Shown here in pieces: positions 12,678 through 24,582 of a DNA stretch of 64,000 nt. The notes beneath the pieces were generated by a model. It did no database searches and had not been told where the DNA came from. It was given only the letters and a program-made list of their open reading frames with translations. Made by a program: the position numbers and the translations under genes. Position 1 is the stretch's first letter. Each line of letters starts with the position of its first letter. This stretch comes from Heterohyrax brucei (Eukaryota; Chordata; Mammalia; Hyracoidea; Procaviidae): contig CM053140.1 in assembly GCA_028571685.1 (NCBI GenBank), positions 218,569,323 through 218,633,322 of the forward strand, given 5' to 3'.

Positions 12678-13609
12678 AAGCTACAAGAAATACTGAAAGA
12701 AGCTCTTGGCTTAGAAGAACAAAACCATTAGCTATATTTTAGTTGACAATACAGGACACATCATCCAGAAAGCTACTCAGTTAGAGAAGGCACAAAACTC
12801 CAACCAAAGCTATAATACTAAAAGACATGATCCAGTGATCCTATCATGAAGATTACGATACTATCACATTAAAAAGAGGGAGCTGTTACAATAGCTACAG
12901 TCCATCCAGACGGAGAGGAAGTTAACAAGATACTGAGAAGTTAAAATTGGGTTTAAATATACATTATTAAGGGGGATCATGGGGGTAGCCTCAAAGCACA
13001 ACAAAGAAGTGACATATCAAAACAGGAAATACAATACAGGAGTCCCAACAAACAAAAAACCAACACTGGAAAGGGTGAAAAAAATCAACCCATAAAGAAG
13101 AATGTCCCAGAACAGAAAAGTAAGAGCAACAGAGAAAACATCAACACAAAAGTAAATACAGCAAAATGACAGCACTAAACACCTATCAATAATTACATTG
13201 AAAATAAACGGACTGAACGCTCCAGTAAAGAGACAACGAATGACATCTTGGATCAAAAGACACAACACCTGTCTATGTGCTGCTTACAAGAAATTCACCT
13301 TAGACTTAAAAGCATGAACAAACTGACAACTAAAAGACGGAATAATATATACCAAGCTAACAATATACAAAGAAGAGTAGGTATGGCAATACTAATCTCA
13401 GATAAAATAGATTATACTGTTAAAAAAAAAAAGGCTCATAAAGACACAGAAATACTTATTGCGACAAGTAACCAACTAGACCTCATCGACATATACACAA
13501 CTTTCTATCCATCATGTTGAGTGAAAGTAGTCAGCAGCACAAAGACAAATATAGTATGAGACCCCTACTTTAAGGACTTGAAAACTGACTCACGCGCAAA
13601 ACACTCTTT

Positions 13610-14535
13610 GATGGCTGCAAGGGAAGGGAGGGAGGGAGAGGGCTGGTTATAGATTACATAGTTCATAGAAGTTCAGTTGGGTGAAATCAGTGACAGCACA
13701 TATTAGAAAGAAGATCAACTTAACTGGACTCCAACATAACCTGAAAACTCTTTCAATCTTAACTCAATAGGTGAGGGCACAGTAGCAGGGGTGGGGGTCT
13801 GGGGACCACGCTCTCAGAGGACACTGAGGCCAGTTGGCATAACCAGCATATTGCTAAGAGAGTCCTCTCCACCTCATATTGTTGAGTGGCACCTGGGGTC
13901 TTAAAAGCTAGCAAGCTGCCATCTGAGGTACACCAACTGGTCCCAACGCATCCGGAAAAGATGATCACCAAGGACAAAAACGACAGGGGGGGGAAGAGAA
14001 CCCAGAAGACAGAAAGACTCAGGTGAATGGGTGACTACATCAACATGCAACCAGAAGAACCAGACGGTGGCCGGCTGGCCACCTCCAGGGACAGCCGTGA
14101 CAGGGCTCACGAAGTTGAGTCCCAGTGGCAATGCAAGAATAAGAAGGGGTGCACCCTGGGAACTCCACTAAAAGACCACAAGTGATGGTCCAAAAGCTTA
14201 GGGGTTCCCCTTGGAGCATGGCCCACAGACCTGAAGCTGCCCCTGACCATAAATCACTACTGAAGTCAATTCCTCAGAGTGACCATATCGCATGTGCACT
14301 TTATGGTTCCGTATGTCTACAGGATGTTGTCCAACTGGCCTCTTACTGGAGGGGAGTGGAGAGGGTGGAGAAGAGGAGACAGGGGATTGTTAAGAGGATA
14401 TGACTTGTATAGAAGAGAAAGGAGGTGTGTGCTGTTACCAGGCAAGGAGAGCAGTAGGATCTTCACATAGGCGGGCATGCAAATTTAAATCAGATTGTAC
14501 GCTTTCACTCAATCACAATAAATAAAAAATTAAAA
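13610..14535 (+). other. 3' UTR of the L1 at 10863
   Basis: Begins with the G-rich tract GGCTGCAAGGGAAGGGAGGG and carries GTGGCACCTGGGGTCTTAAAAG and the terminal TTGTACGCTTTCACTCAATC. This 3' UTR is the most repeated sequence in the window and serves to recognise the family. Confidence 0.88.
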
Positions 14536-14699
14536 CAACAACAACCTGCCATTTAACCAAGTTCTTGGGTTTTCACAGAAATGATCAATAAACTTCTGGG
14601 CAGCCCAGAGGGGGAGGGGAGACGGGGACAAGAATGACAGATAAAAACAACCCGCCTACCAAAAGGTCCCAAAAGGCAAAATATGGGTGCTACAGAGTC

Positions 14700-14890
14700 A
14701 GGGTGTGAGCATAAAGGCTGGTGGGATCCCTGACTCTACCACACACCAGTTACAGGTTAAGCAACTCAACTTCTGTAGAATGTTGGTATTCTTATTGTAA
14801 ACTGTGCTATTCATTCTACAAAGTGTTAATGGGGTCATCTGCATTAAGAAAGTGGCTAGGACAAAACAGATTCCCAATAAGAATTATTCT
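14700..14890 (+). mobile_element. MIR SINE fragment
   Basis: Core-like phrases GGATCCCTGACTCTACCACACACCAG and TTAAGCAACTCAACTTCTGT match the MIR middle and its language of acquisition. Ancient and diverged. Confidence 0.5.
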
Positions 14891-14929
14891 CTTTCCTAAG
14901 ATTCCTCATGTGAAAGCTGTATAATGAAC

Positions 14930-15828
14930 AAGAAAAACTGATGATTTTGAATTACAGTACTGGTGAAGAATACTGCCAGAAGAAAGAACAAATCTGTCTT
15001 GGAAGAAGTACAGTTAGAATGCTTGTTACATGAAGTCTGCCAGTGAAGTTTGCAAACTCATCCTAGAAATGCTGCATACCTCACTGCTGAATATCACTAT
15101 GGTCACCTTTGAAATATTCCCCTTGGGAAGCCATGCACTGACACCAACGCCTAGGCCACCTTCAAAGCTATTTTGGAACTCCTTCTGGAATGGGCATCAG
15201 AGCTATCATCATATATCCTTGAGGTTCTGTCATTAAACTGTCTTCCTTTCAATATTTCCTTTATCTTTGGGTAAACAAAAAAGTCATGGGGGACAAGTCA
15301 AATTAGTAAGGGGGGTATTCCAAAACACTTACTTGTTTACTGGCTAAAAACTCCCTTACAGACAACTATACAATTAAGTTCAACAACTCACCACCATGCC
15401 TCTGTGTGCAATGGCCATTCCAGAAAGAGTTCCAAAACTGCTTTGAAGGGTAGACTAGGTGCTAGCACTGGTGCATAGCTTCCCAAGGGGAGTACTTCGA
15501 AAGTGACTGTAGTGACAGTCAGCAATGAGGTATGAACAATTACATTCGTGGACTTAACTGTCGGACCTCGTAGGCAAGAATGAGGAGACTCAAGTCGCAC
15601 ATACTCTGGACATGTTATCACAGGAGGCATCAGTCCCTGGAGAAAGAATGCTTGGTAAGGTGAAGGTCAGCAAAAAACAAGGAAGACCTCAACGAGACAG
15701 AATGACATAGTGGCTGCATTAAACAGAGTAACAATTGCCAGGATGGCACAGGACTAAACCCAGTTGTACACAGGATTGCTAAGAGTCAGAACTGACTCAA
15801 CAGCAACTAACAATGACAAGATTCCTCA
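14930..15828 (+). mobile_element. RTE LINE 3' end, split by a mariner compound
   Basis: The left part, 14930-15028, reads TGATTTTGAATTACAGTACTGG and AACAAATCTGTCTTGGAAGAAG. The right part, 15571-15828, resumes with GAGGAGACTCAAGTCGCACATA and ends AGTCAGAACTGACTCAACAGC. Both match the afrotherian BovB-like RTE consensus in order, so the 542 bases between are an insertion. It encodes only the tail of the RT protein, which is broken. Confidence 0.85.
15029..15570. mobile_element. Palindromic mariner compound (two inverted derivatives)
   Basis: The left arm, 15029-15368, is antisense to transposase: CCTTGGGAAGCCATGCACTG decodes as the C-terminal ...SQGEYFE... of mariner. The right arm, 15369-15570, starts with a 5' terminal repeat (ACAATTAAGTTCAACAACTC) and jumps to the sense 3' end. 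Outer ends are inverted repeats: CATGAAGTCTGCCAGTGAAG and the reverse of GGACTTAACTGTCGGACCTC. TA lies on both sides, at 15027-15028 and 15571-15572, the mariner target duplication. No functional transposase is possible. Confidence 0.85.
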
Positions 15829-15999
15829 AAATTCCATTTTTACAAATCTTTTGCAGCAAAAAAAAATCCACTAAAACGTTTTGTTTACTTTTACAACTCA
15901 GTTAAAAACTTCTTGATGTGACCCTCATACTCCTCCCCACCAGCATAAATCTGTTTTTCTTTTCTGCTTGCCTTCTCCTTTCTTTGTTAAAGACTTTGT

Positions 16000-16500
16000 T
16001 TTGCTCTGTCCTGCCACCTGTGACTTACTACCCCCAAAGGTAGACTGAAACCCATCTCTTCAGTCTTATGAAGAGTCTCCTGTAATCATCTTATGTTGAA
16101 TAATTCATCCAGTCAGGCCATACGTGGACTACAAAGACACTTCTAACATTTGTAAAAATGACATGTAAGTTCTAATATGTAAAACGGCCTTTTGGGACTC
16201 CAGGGACAGCTTGTGTTGCTCTTAGATTTTCTGTTTGTGACCACTTCCTGCATAAACTTTCTCTTTTTGACCTGGAGTACATTTCATCGCTTGACAGCTC
16301 CAGGGCATGGACCCTAACTGGGCAACAATGATTCACATCTACAGTTATATCACATCTACAGTTATACTTTCTTCACATCTGTCAAACTGTACAAACAAAA
16401 CTATGTATCATACTGCTAAATCACACTATACAATTAAAACAACATACCAGAGACTATACATTTTACTCCAGGGAAGAATAAACATCTACCTCCTTAGATA
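16000..16500. other. Unassigned intronic sequence
   Basis: No repeat or exon recognised. A small direct repeat of TCACATCTACAGTTATA occurs at 16333-16366. Confidence 0.4.
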
Positions 16501-16677
16501 TGCAGAAACCCTGGTAGTATAGTGGTTAAGTGGTACGGCTGCTAACCAGAAGGTTGACTGACAGCTTAAATCTGCCAAGCACTCCTTGGAAACTCTATGG
16601 GGCAGTTCTACTCTATCTATAGGGTCACTATGAATCGGAATCAACTCAACGGCAGTGTGTTTGGTTTCGGTTTTCTT
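16501..16677 (+). mobile_element. AfroSINE
   Basis: GAAACCCTGGTAGTATAGTGG at the start, GGAAACTCTATGGGGCAGTTC in the middle, and ATGAATCGGAATCAACTCAACG plus TTTGGTTTCGGTTTTC at the 3' end. Well preserved. Confidence 0.92.
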
Positions 16678-17819
16678 TATACAGTCACTGTTCATGTCAC
16701 AGCTAGACAAGTGCAAGTACCCTCTAACGCCATTTCTACCAAACAACCGTAATGCCAATCCACTGACTGGTAAAAATCCTCCATTAAACAATGTACAGTG
16801 AAGTAGAAAGTAATTCTTTTGCACGTAACATTTGTCTACTTAAGCAAATCACAAAGAAGTAGCCAGGGCCCAGAAAGTTGGGGTGGAACAATGGCCCTAT
16901 GTGACTCAAGTACAGGAGACTTTGAGAACTACCATCATTATAAAGAAAAGCTGTGGAACAGAATTCATGATGGCACTTCCCAATTTTTTTTTTTCCTTTT
17001 TAATTTAAATATAGACATTAGAAACAAACTGGAAAGCTAAAAAGAAGATTTGTGCTCAGAAAACAGAATCCATGAAACTGATGCTCTAGAAGGGCTACAG
17101 TCACTGGTAATGACAACATTTAGGGTTTAGTGGCTGAAACAGGTCATCCATGTTTACACTGAAAATTCCCAAAATTAAAAGTAGGTGAGACAATCTGGAG
17201 AAGTACAGCAGAATGACTCAGGAGCTAATATATCTGTAGTAAGGAGGGGTAGTGGGTCTTACAGTCTAAAGAGCTGAGATTCAAAGCTGGGACGGAAGGA
17301 AAAGGGTCTGAAAGTTAACAAGAAGAAGCAAGGTAGAAACATCAATGCTACTTTCAGGCCAAAAGGTACAAAGGATAAGGCAGAAAGACTCTCTACCCCT
17401 GAGTGCTGGCTGCAAAGGAAATGGAAAGGGGGAGAACAGGTCTTTAGATGGGAAAAAAGAAGACAAAGGAACACTCAAAAGAAGGGGTTAGGAATATGGT
17501 GGTGTTAGTCTACGAGAGCAAAACAGGAGGCAGGATTTCAGCACCAGGAGTTGTGGGAGCAGAGCAAAAACAGGGCACGAAGAATCTGATGGAAAAGGGT
17601 GCCCTCTTATTATAAAAAATGACGCATAAAAACAAAAAACAAGTACAACAAACAAACAAATGACTAAATCCTCTTACCAAAGATAAATGTGGTTATAACA
17701 TTCCTTTCCCCTTTAGCAATATCTAGCATTTTAACCTGTTTATTTGGCCTTTCTCTTTTAAGTGAGGGTTTTCCTTTACAAAATACCAGTCTGTTGATGT
17801 CCTTTGCCCACTTCTGTAT
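16678..17819. other. Unassigned intronic sequence
   Basis: Poly-T at 16986-16995. AG-rich stretches at 17270-17480. Two overlapping minus-strand frames at 17259-17478 are low-complexity translations of this purine-rich DNA, not genes. Confidence 0.4.
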
Positions 17820-17976
17820 TTCCACCCACTGCTGCCAAGTCGGGTCTGACTCAGTGACCCTAGAGGTCAGAGCAGATCTGTCCTGTAGTTTCCTACGAGC
17901 TCCTGGCGGTTTTGAACTGCCAACCTTTTGGTTAGCAGATGCAGCACTTAACCCACTAGGCCACTAGGGTTTCCAC
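17820..17976 (-). mobile_element. AfroSINE
   Basis: Antisense CCCACTGCTGCCAAGTCGGG, CTCCTGGCGGTTTTGAACTGCC and TTGGTTAGCAGATGCAGCAC, ending CACTAGGGTTTCC. Forms a facing pair with the plus-strand copy about 120 bases to the right. Confidence 0.88.
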
Positions 17977-18097
17977 TTTTCTATTACTTTTATTTTATAT
18001 TGGTTTATAAAAGCTCTTTATTTATTAAAGAGAATTGGTCCTTAGGCATGCATGCTACAAATAGCCTTTCCAATTAACCATTCTTTTTACTTTAAAA

Positions 18098-18246
18098 TGG
18101 GAAAGCCTGGTGGCGTAGCAGGTAAGTGGTGCCACCTCAGCAGTTTAGATCCACCAGGCGCTCCTTAGAAACTCTATGGGGTGGTTCTACTTTGTCCTGC
18201 AGGGTCACTATGAGCTGGAGTCAACTCAGTGGCAGTGGGTTGGGTT
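18098..18246 (+). mobile_element. AfroSINE, shortened in the tRNA-like part
   Basis: GCCTGGTGGCGTAGCAGGTAAG is followed by a contracted box region, then CTCTATGGGGTGGTTCTAC and ATGAGCTGGAGTCAACTCAG. About 20 bases are missing between the boxes. Confidence 0.88.
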
Positions 18247-18885
18247 ACTGTAAATGACGTTTCCCCCCCAAAATTTTTATCTTTGCATATCTAAATTTAT
18301 TATGCTATACTTAGGACTTTTCATGCAGTCTTTTACTAAAATCCTCTATGTTCTCAATTTCATCCACAGTTAAGACCTTTGTCTTAAATCCTCAAGATCC
18401 CAACCAGAACAAAGGACAAGAAGGTGCAGCAGCTCTCTGAACACAGAATTAATGGACCAGGCACTCAAGGAGCACAGATGGCAAAGAACTGAAAGGAAAT
18501 GAGATCTAAGAAGTGGGCTCTAATGAACTTCCTGCACATATTCAAAGAACTACAGAAAAATCTGCAGCTGTGTCCTTCTGGAACTCATCAGGAAAGAAAT
18601 ACACAGGCACTGTGGCCCTCAGATGCACAAACTCTAAGGAGCCGAGCTCTACAGTAGAATATACAGCAAATTTGGAGTGTGTTACAGACGAACATTTTCA
18701 AAAGCTATTCTTCTTTAAAACACCCTATATAGAGTATTCTGTTAAAAATGTAAAATCCTATGTCTTCCTACCATGGCAAAGACTAAAATAAGCCACTCCC
18801 TCTGCCTAAAAAATATACCGCCTCAAGAGTAACAGAAATTACAGCTCAAACAAACCTTCAATAAAATATATAACTATCTAGCTCT
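18247..18885. other. Unassigned intronic sequence
   Basis: No gene signal. Open frame 18513-18791 has no recognisable motif. Confidence 0.35.
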
Positions 18886-18886
18886 A

Positions 18887-19063
18887 TCTGGAACCATGGT
18901 AGTGCCATAATTAAGAGCTACAGCAGTTAATCAAAAGGTCAGCAGTTCAAGTCCACAAGCCACTCCTTAGAAACCTATAAGGCAGTTCTATTCTGTCCCC
19001 TAGCTAGGGTCACTGTGAGTCTGAATCATCTCAGTGGCAAGTTTTTGTTTGTTTTTTTTTGGT
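18887..19063 (+). mobile_element. AfroSINE
   Basis: CTGGAACCATGGTAGTGCCA, AAAAGGTCAGCAGTTCAAGTCC, TAGGGTCACTGTGAGTCTGAA and a T-rich TTTGTTTGTTTT tail, typical for the 3' end. Confidence 0.85.
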
Positions 19064-19557
19064 TTATCCAGCTATATAACTCCAGAGAGAAAATTAAGAA
19101 GCACAATACATACGTGTTTCCAATGGCACCCTGATAATCTCCCTCCCTCATCTCACCTGAAATAGATCCTGCTGACTGTAGAAAACAACACAGGAAAGTT
19201 TCCTCTAGGAAGCTTCTGTGACATGCAGTCTCTCCATAGTGGAGTAAGAGGCTTGCATCTTCCTCCTCCGTCACTGAAGTCAAACCCCTCTTGCCGGTGA
19301 CGGTAGCCCAGTTAACACCTGTGAACAGCAGCTAAACATCTTGCTTCATGTCGAGAATTAGCTACTTGTAGAACTAATGTCTTCTCCAACACTAAATTAT
19401 ATAATCTCTAGCCAGGAATCCTATCTTATTAGCCTTACCACCTAGCCCTGCATCACTCCCTCCAAAAATGTAGTTATGTTGAACCTAAGTGGCATTTCTC
19501 AAGTAGAGTTCTTAAAATGTCTTCCAGGTTCAGAATACTTAAAACTATCATCTGAAT

Positions 19558-19672
19558 GAAAAGGAGTGTGCTGTCACCAGGCAAGGAGAGAAGAAGGAGC
19601 TACAGACAGGTGGGCATGCAAATTTAACTTGGATTGTACACCTTCACTTAATCACAATTAAAAAAAAAACAC
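19558..19672 (+). mobile_element. L1 3'-terminal fragment (about 110 bases)
   Basis: GTGTGCTGTCACCAGGCAAGG through GGTGGGCATGCAAATTTAAC to CCTTCACTTAATCACAATT plus poly-A. Very short 5'-truncated copy; flanking duplication not clear. Confidence 0.85.
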
Positions 19673-20823
19673 AGCATGTGAAGATATGATTGAGGGGAAC
19701 TGGGTAGAAGGGAAGGATTAGTGAAACTTGTCATATAACTTTGTTCTCATCAGATATAGGTTCATTCATTAGTAAATAATTAAAAAATCAATAACCTGTG
19801 TGATGTAATGAATTGCTTTCATATGGCCATTCTTACCATGGTCTTGTAATTCCCAACAAACAAGTAGATGGAATTATGTAAACAGGTATCTGTGGACCAC
19901 AAAGATGCTAGAACATATTTTCTTATAATGAAAATAATTAACTAGTTACCAGCTTTGCACTGGGCTTTAAATAGCTCTTTACTTCCCGATACATGCTAAT
20001 AGCACAACATATACTCCTCTTCCAGGAACATCCAAGCACTCTCTGGCTGAACTTTGCTCCCTACTCTATCTTTTCTTCCTCTCCCTCCCCACCCCCCATC
20101 CTTGTCCCCACACTCACCTACCACTGTTTCCAGCAGCACATAAAACAAAGAAGATGGAAAGGGCTCATCCTTTCAAGAGTAACTCCACTTCTAAGAATTT
20201 ACCCTGAGGAACTACTTTAAAAGGAACAATTTTTTTTTTTTAATTTAAATGAAGATGCTGGGGGAGGGGGGAGAAGAACACCAGGAAACAACTCACAAAA
20301 TCAATAATGGGGCAGGGAGTACTGAGTTCAATAAACGTTCGTACATCACACACACAACGCAACGTTATACAGTCATCTAAAGTTATGTTTGCAAAGAACA
20401 GTGTGTAATATAGGAAAATCTTCAAGTTATATTAAATGAAAAAAAAACCCTGTATTATCTCAACTTCATACAAAAACTAATTTACAGAAAGAAAGAAATA
20501 AAACAGCATTAATACTATTTATATTCAGGTGATGACAGTAGAACCATACTGTTTTATTCCTTCTGCTACTATAATTATATATACTCAAGAACAATGCTAA
20601 AACAGGAAGAGGTCCAACCCAAAACCTCACATGCAAGATGCCAATACCCCAAAAAACAATAAAAAGCCATTTACTTCCGAAATGTCCATTTTAAAAACTT
20701 GTCATATTCACAGTCCTTTCTTTACACGGCTGCTAAGAAGAAAACCTAGATTCTCTAGTGATGCTTCAAAATCCATTATCATTAGGACAAACAGCAACCT
20801 GGCAGAGACGGAAAATTTTATTC
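19673..20823. other. AT-rich intronic sequence
   Basis: Poly-T at 20230-20241, C-rich tract CCTCCCCACCCCCCATCC near 20085. No gene or assigned repeat. Confidence 0.4.
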
Positions 20824-21198
20824 TGTTGTGGATTGAATTACGTCCCTCCACCACAACCCTGTGTTGTAAATCCTAACTTCTATGCCTAAAGTTATAATCA
20901 CATTTAGGAATGGGCTTATTTTGTTCTATTAATGGGGCAGGATTACTGTAGCGTGTGTCTTGTGTCAGTTTCTTTTGAAAGCAAGCAGAGACAGGGTAAG
21001 ATTGATGCCAAGCCACACGGAGACCTCCAAGGAACCAGGAAACAAGTTGAAAAGACAAAGACTTGACCCCAGAGCTGACAGAGAAACCTTTCCCAGCATC
21101 CTTTATTTAGACTGCTAGCCTCTCAAATGAGAAAATAAATTTTTGTTTGTGAAAGCCATCCACTTGCAGTATTTCCATTCCACTAGGTTGCTAAGATA
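20824..21198 (+). mobile_element. MaLR-type solo LTR (fossil)
   Basis: Starts TGTTGTGGATTGAATTACGTC and closes with GAAAGCCATCCACTTGCAGTA, the same plan as the copy at 3091. Solo, old and broken. Confidence 0.75.
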
Positions 21199-21469
21199 GC
21201 TTCCTATTCTCACTTGACATTCTGAGTCTGAGCTACAAAAGTTTAAAAAAAAAAAAAAATAGAGCACAGATCAGGAAACAGATCCAGTGCCCTGATGTGT
21301 GGGTCACTTACCTGGTTATTGGAACAAGAAGGCAAGAACTATGAAAAGACGGGTGATTTTTTCTAACAGTGTAAAGTACTCATATATTTATTCAACAAAC
21401 ACCTAATGTAGCCTGTGCAGAGCATGTATGCCTTCTATTCACATTTCAGAGACGTTTACCTTCACCACC

Positions 21470-21690
21470 AGGAATACTGGTGGTACACTGGTTAAAGGGC
21501 TCAGCTGCTAACCCAGATGTTGGGGACGAAGCCCCACACCAGCTGTTCTGTGGGAAAAAGATGTGGCGACAGTCTTCTGCACAGATTTACAGCCTTGGAA
21601 ACCCTGTGCGGTGGTTCTCCTCTGTCCTATGAGGTTACTGTGAGTCAGAAACCACTCAGTGGCAACAGGTTTGGGCTTTTTGTTGCTGTT
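21470..21690 (+). mobile_element. AfroSINE with internal expansion
   Basis: AATACTGGTGGTACACTGG at the start and GAGGTTACTGTGAGTCAGAA at the 3' end, with about 60 additional bases (GGGAAAAAGATGTGGCGACAG) between the tRNA-like part and the RTE-like tail. This marks a longer subfamily also seen at 28725. Confidence 0.82.
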
Positions 21691-22616
21691 CAACTTCATC
21701 ATCCAAAAAATATAAAGATCATAGTTTTATCACTGCGATTAAAAATTATATCTGACAAGTTACTGTTTTCTCTTTCTGTTAAACAAGTAGGTTAGGTTTG
21801 AGCACTTCCCCAAGTGTGGTAAATTATCAGATGTTCCAGGCAAATCATCATGCAGACATTGTCCTTGCTTTTCTTGGAATTTACCACCATAATTTCAAGT
21901 CCACCAATAAAACATGGGAGTAAAAATCTAGTGAATAAACACTGGATGAGATGAAGACTTTACACAGATGCCAGACATTACCACTGGGAGGTGAGTGGTT
22001 AGAGGCCCATGGTCCCAGTCCTCTCTCCCTTTATACACAGTGGAATACAGGAACACTTCAAAAAAGAAAAGGTAGCTCAAAAAGTGATAGTGTGTGGCCT
22101 TAGAGACACCTCTGAGACAGCAGAGGGACAAAAGTAGGTAAAATGACCTACGAAGATGACTCTGGAAAGGTGGCAAGCAGACAGTCAGCCCTGCAGGAAA
22201 GTAGACAGTAGGCCAGAAAGTCAACATTTCAACCGGACTTGCAGTGCAATAGGAATCAACTCCAGGGCAATGCATGGAGCTAAAAGAGGACAGGGTGCTG
22301 GTGTACATCCAGAGGTCCTATAGGACAGGTTCTTCCCCAACGAGGTAGAGTAGTCTACATCAGTTATAGCAAACGATGATGAGAATCTGAGCCTGATTCA
22401 AAGCGGTGAGCTTCTGATCCTAAGGAGTAACCCAGGGAAGAGGGCGAACAAGTCACCCGGGGGACTAGAGGGAGAGGCCTGCCGAGACACAGAAGGCAGC
22501 ACTATTCAAAAGGGAAGGCGGTAAGAGCATCTGGCTGGATCTGAGATTGGAAAGGGGGACTTTTACTTTCAGTTCAGCAGAGATCCTGCGGACAGAGTGC
22601 TATTAAAAAGATAAAG
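21691..22616. other. Unassigned intronic sequence
   Basis: Minus-strand frame at 21928-22308 (126 codons) shows no known domain and no codon bias; it is treated as chance. Confidence 0.35.
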
Positions 22617-22770
22617 AAACCCACTGCCACTGAGTCAATTCCAACTCATAGCGACCCTACAGGGCAGAGCAGAACTGCTTCACAGTTTCCAAGGAGAGCC
22701 TGGCAGATTTAAACTGCCAACCTTTTGGTTAACAGACATAGCACTTAACCACTATGCCAGCAGGGTTTCC
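22617..22770 (-). mobile_element. AfroSINE
   Basis: Well preserved antisense copy: CCCACTGCCACTGAGTCAATTCC, GCGACCCTACAGGGCAGAGC, AACTGCCAACCTTTTGGTTAAC, CCAGCAGGGTTTCC. Confidence 0.92.
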
Positions 22771-23849
22771 AACAGAGGGCTACGTAGGTCTGAAATGCAG
22801 GGAAAGTTGAGAGATCTGAGCAGAGGCCAGAACACACTTCACTAACAGCTGGAACATGTTTAATAACACTAAGAGAAAGTAAGAGTCCACAGCAGGCTCA
22901 GCTGAAGTTAAACTATCTGACAGCAGCCAAGGGTGAGGCCAGCACTGCTGAGTACACTGCCAACTCTGGAAGAAGATGATGGCTCTGGACTACAGAGGCA
23001 TTCCTTTTCTTAACATCTGGAAAATTCAACGGCAGCAACTGGTGCCCAACTCCACTCTTTCACGCTGCCAATACCCTCCTCTGCAAAAGAGGCTGGCATC
23101 CACTCAGAATGGTCCCAGGAAATTCAAAGTGCAGGTGGAAAACATGGACTTTTTGTGAAGATTTAATCACATCCCTCCATTCCCTGCATGATAAATATTT
23201 TAACTTAGTAAACTATGGTATCTCTTTCATTCTTCGAAACACATGGCTACTAAGAGTACTGTAGAAACGAAAGCAACCCAGTAGCAGGATGTTTCTACTA
23301 GATGCCAATCTAGAGAAATCATGGTTTCATTTATGTTCCATTCAGCTCCTACCCCAAACAATCCCCGAAGGCCTCAGAATGGTGAATACGAGCCAGCTTT
23401 GTAGACAACGGAAATGCGAAGCTCATCTCATCACCGATTAACCTTGCGTCTTTCAAGAAGGGTCCCAGATGTAGCCATTGTGAACATTTTCTCCGAGGTG
23501 AGGAAAGGGAAGGGAAAGTTCGTATGGTACAGGTGGCAATGTTGCTGAAATGCTCCTCTTCCAATGAGGGCCTTCCCCTGGGCTGAGGAAGGAACTCCAG
23601 GGAGGAAATCAGCACAGAGGCCACCTCTACACCCTACAGAACGGATACAACACTGGTGGTGCTAGCTCGGCAGACTGGGTGACATCTCCTGCAAGGCCTG
23701 GCACAGACTTTCTCCAGGGATAGGTTCCCAGGCTTATAAAAACACCTGGCTGCTTGGTTGCTCCTCTGTGAGCAAATCCAGCAAATGCAGACAAGGCTGC
23801 CAGGGTCCTGACTGGGAAACAGCCACTCTGAACCTAAGACACGACTAAG
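22771..23849. other. Unassigned intronic sequence
   Basis: Longer-than-average open frames occur on the minus strand (23349-23624 and 23634-23951) but they hold no known motif. Nothing else is seen. Confidence 0.35.
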
Positions 23850-23899
23850 AGACCCATCTACACATGCAAAGCACAGAGGAAGAGGTGGCAGACCCACAC

Positions 23900-24010
23900 A
23901 GAAACTCTTGGTTCCAGCCCTCATAAGTTGAGCAACCCCCGTATGGGTCATTTAATTTCTGTAAACCTCCCTCTTCTGTACTAGAGAACCAACACCTGAG
24001 ACCTCACAAG
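23900..24010 (+). mobile_element. MIR SINE fragment
   Basis: GTTCCAGCCCTCATAAGTTGAG and TTTAATTTCTGTAAACCTCCC resemble the MIR core and its 'cctcagtttcc' block. Diverged. Confidence 0.45.
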
Positions 24011-24582
24011 AGGGTATCAAACTCTACATGCACCTCACACAACAGCTGTATCACTCAATAAAAGCTGGTGTTGCCCCACATGCCCACCTCAGACACCCAT
24101 CTCATACACCCTGCGCTTTTCTTCATCTAGCCCAGATGGAACCAATTCATCTCCAATGCTACTACTACATTCACCTCCTCCAGCTTCTCCGAGTACTAAT
24201 TCCACATGCCAAGATCCTCACTCTTGTATCACTTTCTTGATCCCTCCAACAGATACAGATCTAGTAAAGTCCTAGAAAGCAGATCACACCTGGTAAGAGC
24301 ACCTATCCCCTTGACATCTAAAGCCAACACTGACAGTCAAAGGCAAAAGCTGAGAGGGGTAAAAAAGACAAGGAGAGGCAACTGGGGTCTTGGGACCTAG
24401 TGAGAGAGAACCACCAGAGCAGCAGCTGCAGCAGATGTGGTATACCGTGATTCTGGACATCAAGCAACTGCCTTGGCCTGAACACAGGGCACTGAAGCTG
24501 CACTCAAGGTGTTGTTTGGTCTCACTCCTGATACATCCTGGTGTGACCATTCATTACTAACCCAATTCCTTCGTGCCTTCTG

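Larger units (their letters stand above)
10863..14545 (+). mobile_element. Afrotherian L1, both ends present, ORF2 mostly deleted
   Basis: Starts GGGGTCAGAGTCAAGGTGGC, the usual L1 5' end, and ends with the family 3' UTR and an A-rich tail. The perfect duplication CTGCCATTTA at 10853-10862 and 14546-14555 marks one insertion event. Inside are a 5' UTR (to about 12130), ORF1 remains (12139-12677, two frames, with SAETMLAWKQWGG) and the ORF2 endonuclease start at 13248-13500 (CCLQEIHLRLK, GMAILISDKIDY). The sequence then jumps near 13510 straight to the extreme ORF2 end. Reverse transcriptase is absent; roughly 3 kb is missing compared with a usual copy. Confidence 0.9.

Noticed and set aside
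13610-13645. G-rich tract as an independent simple repeat or G-quadruplex locus
   Set aside because: It recurs at 33600 and 40600 as the normal start of the afrotherian L1 3' UTR.
15029-15236. Reading the left mariner arm as a plus-strand gene (frame of 68 codons)
   Set aside because: The same DNA on the minus strand gives the mariner transposase C-terminus, which explains it better.
23349-23951. Adjacent minus-strand frames of 91 and 105 codons, possible exon
   Set aside because: No resemblance to UCK2 exon 2 or any protein I recognise; no convincing acceptor with polypyrimidine tract in phase.
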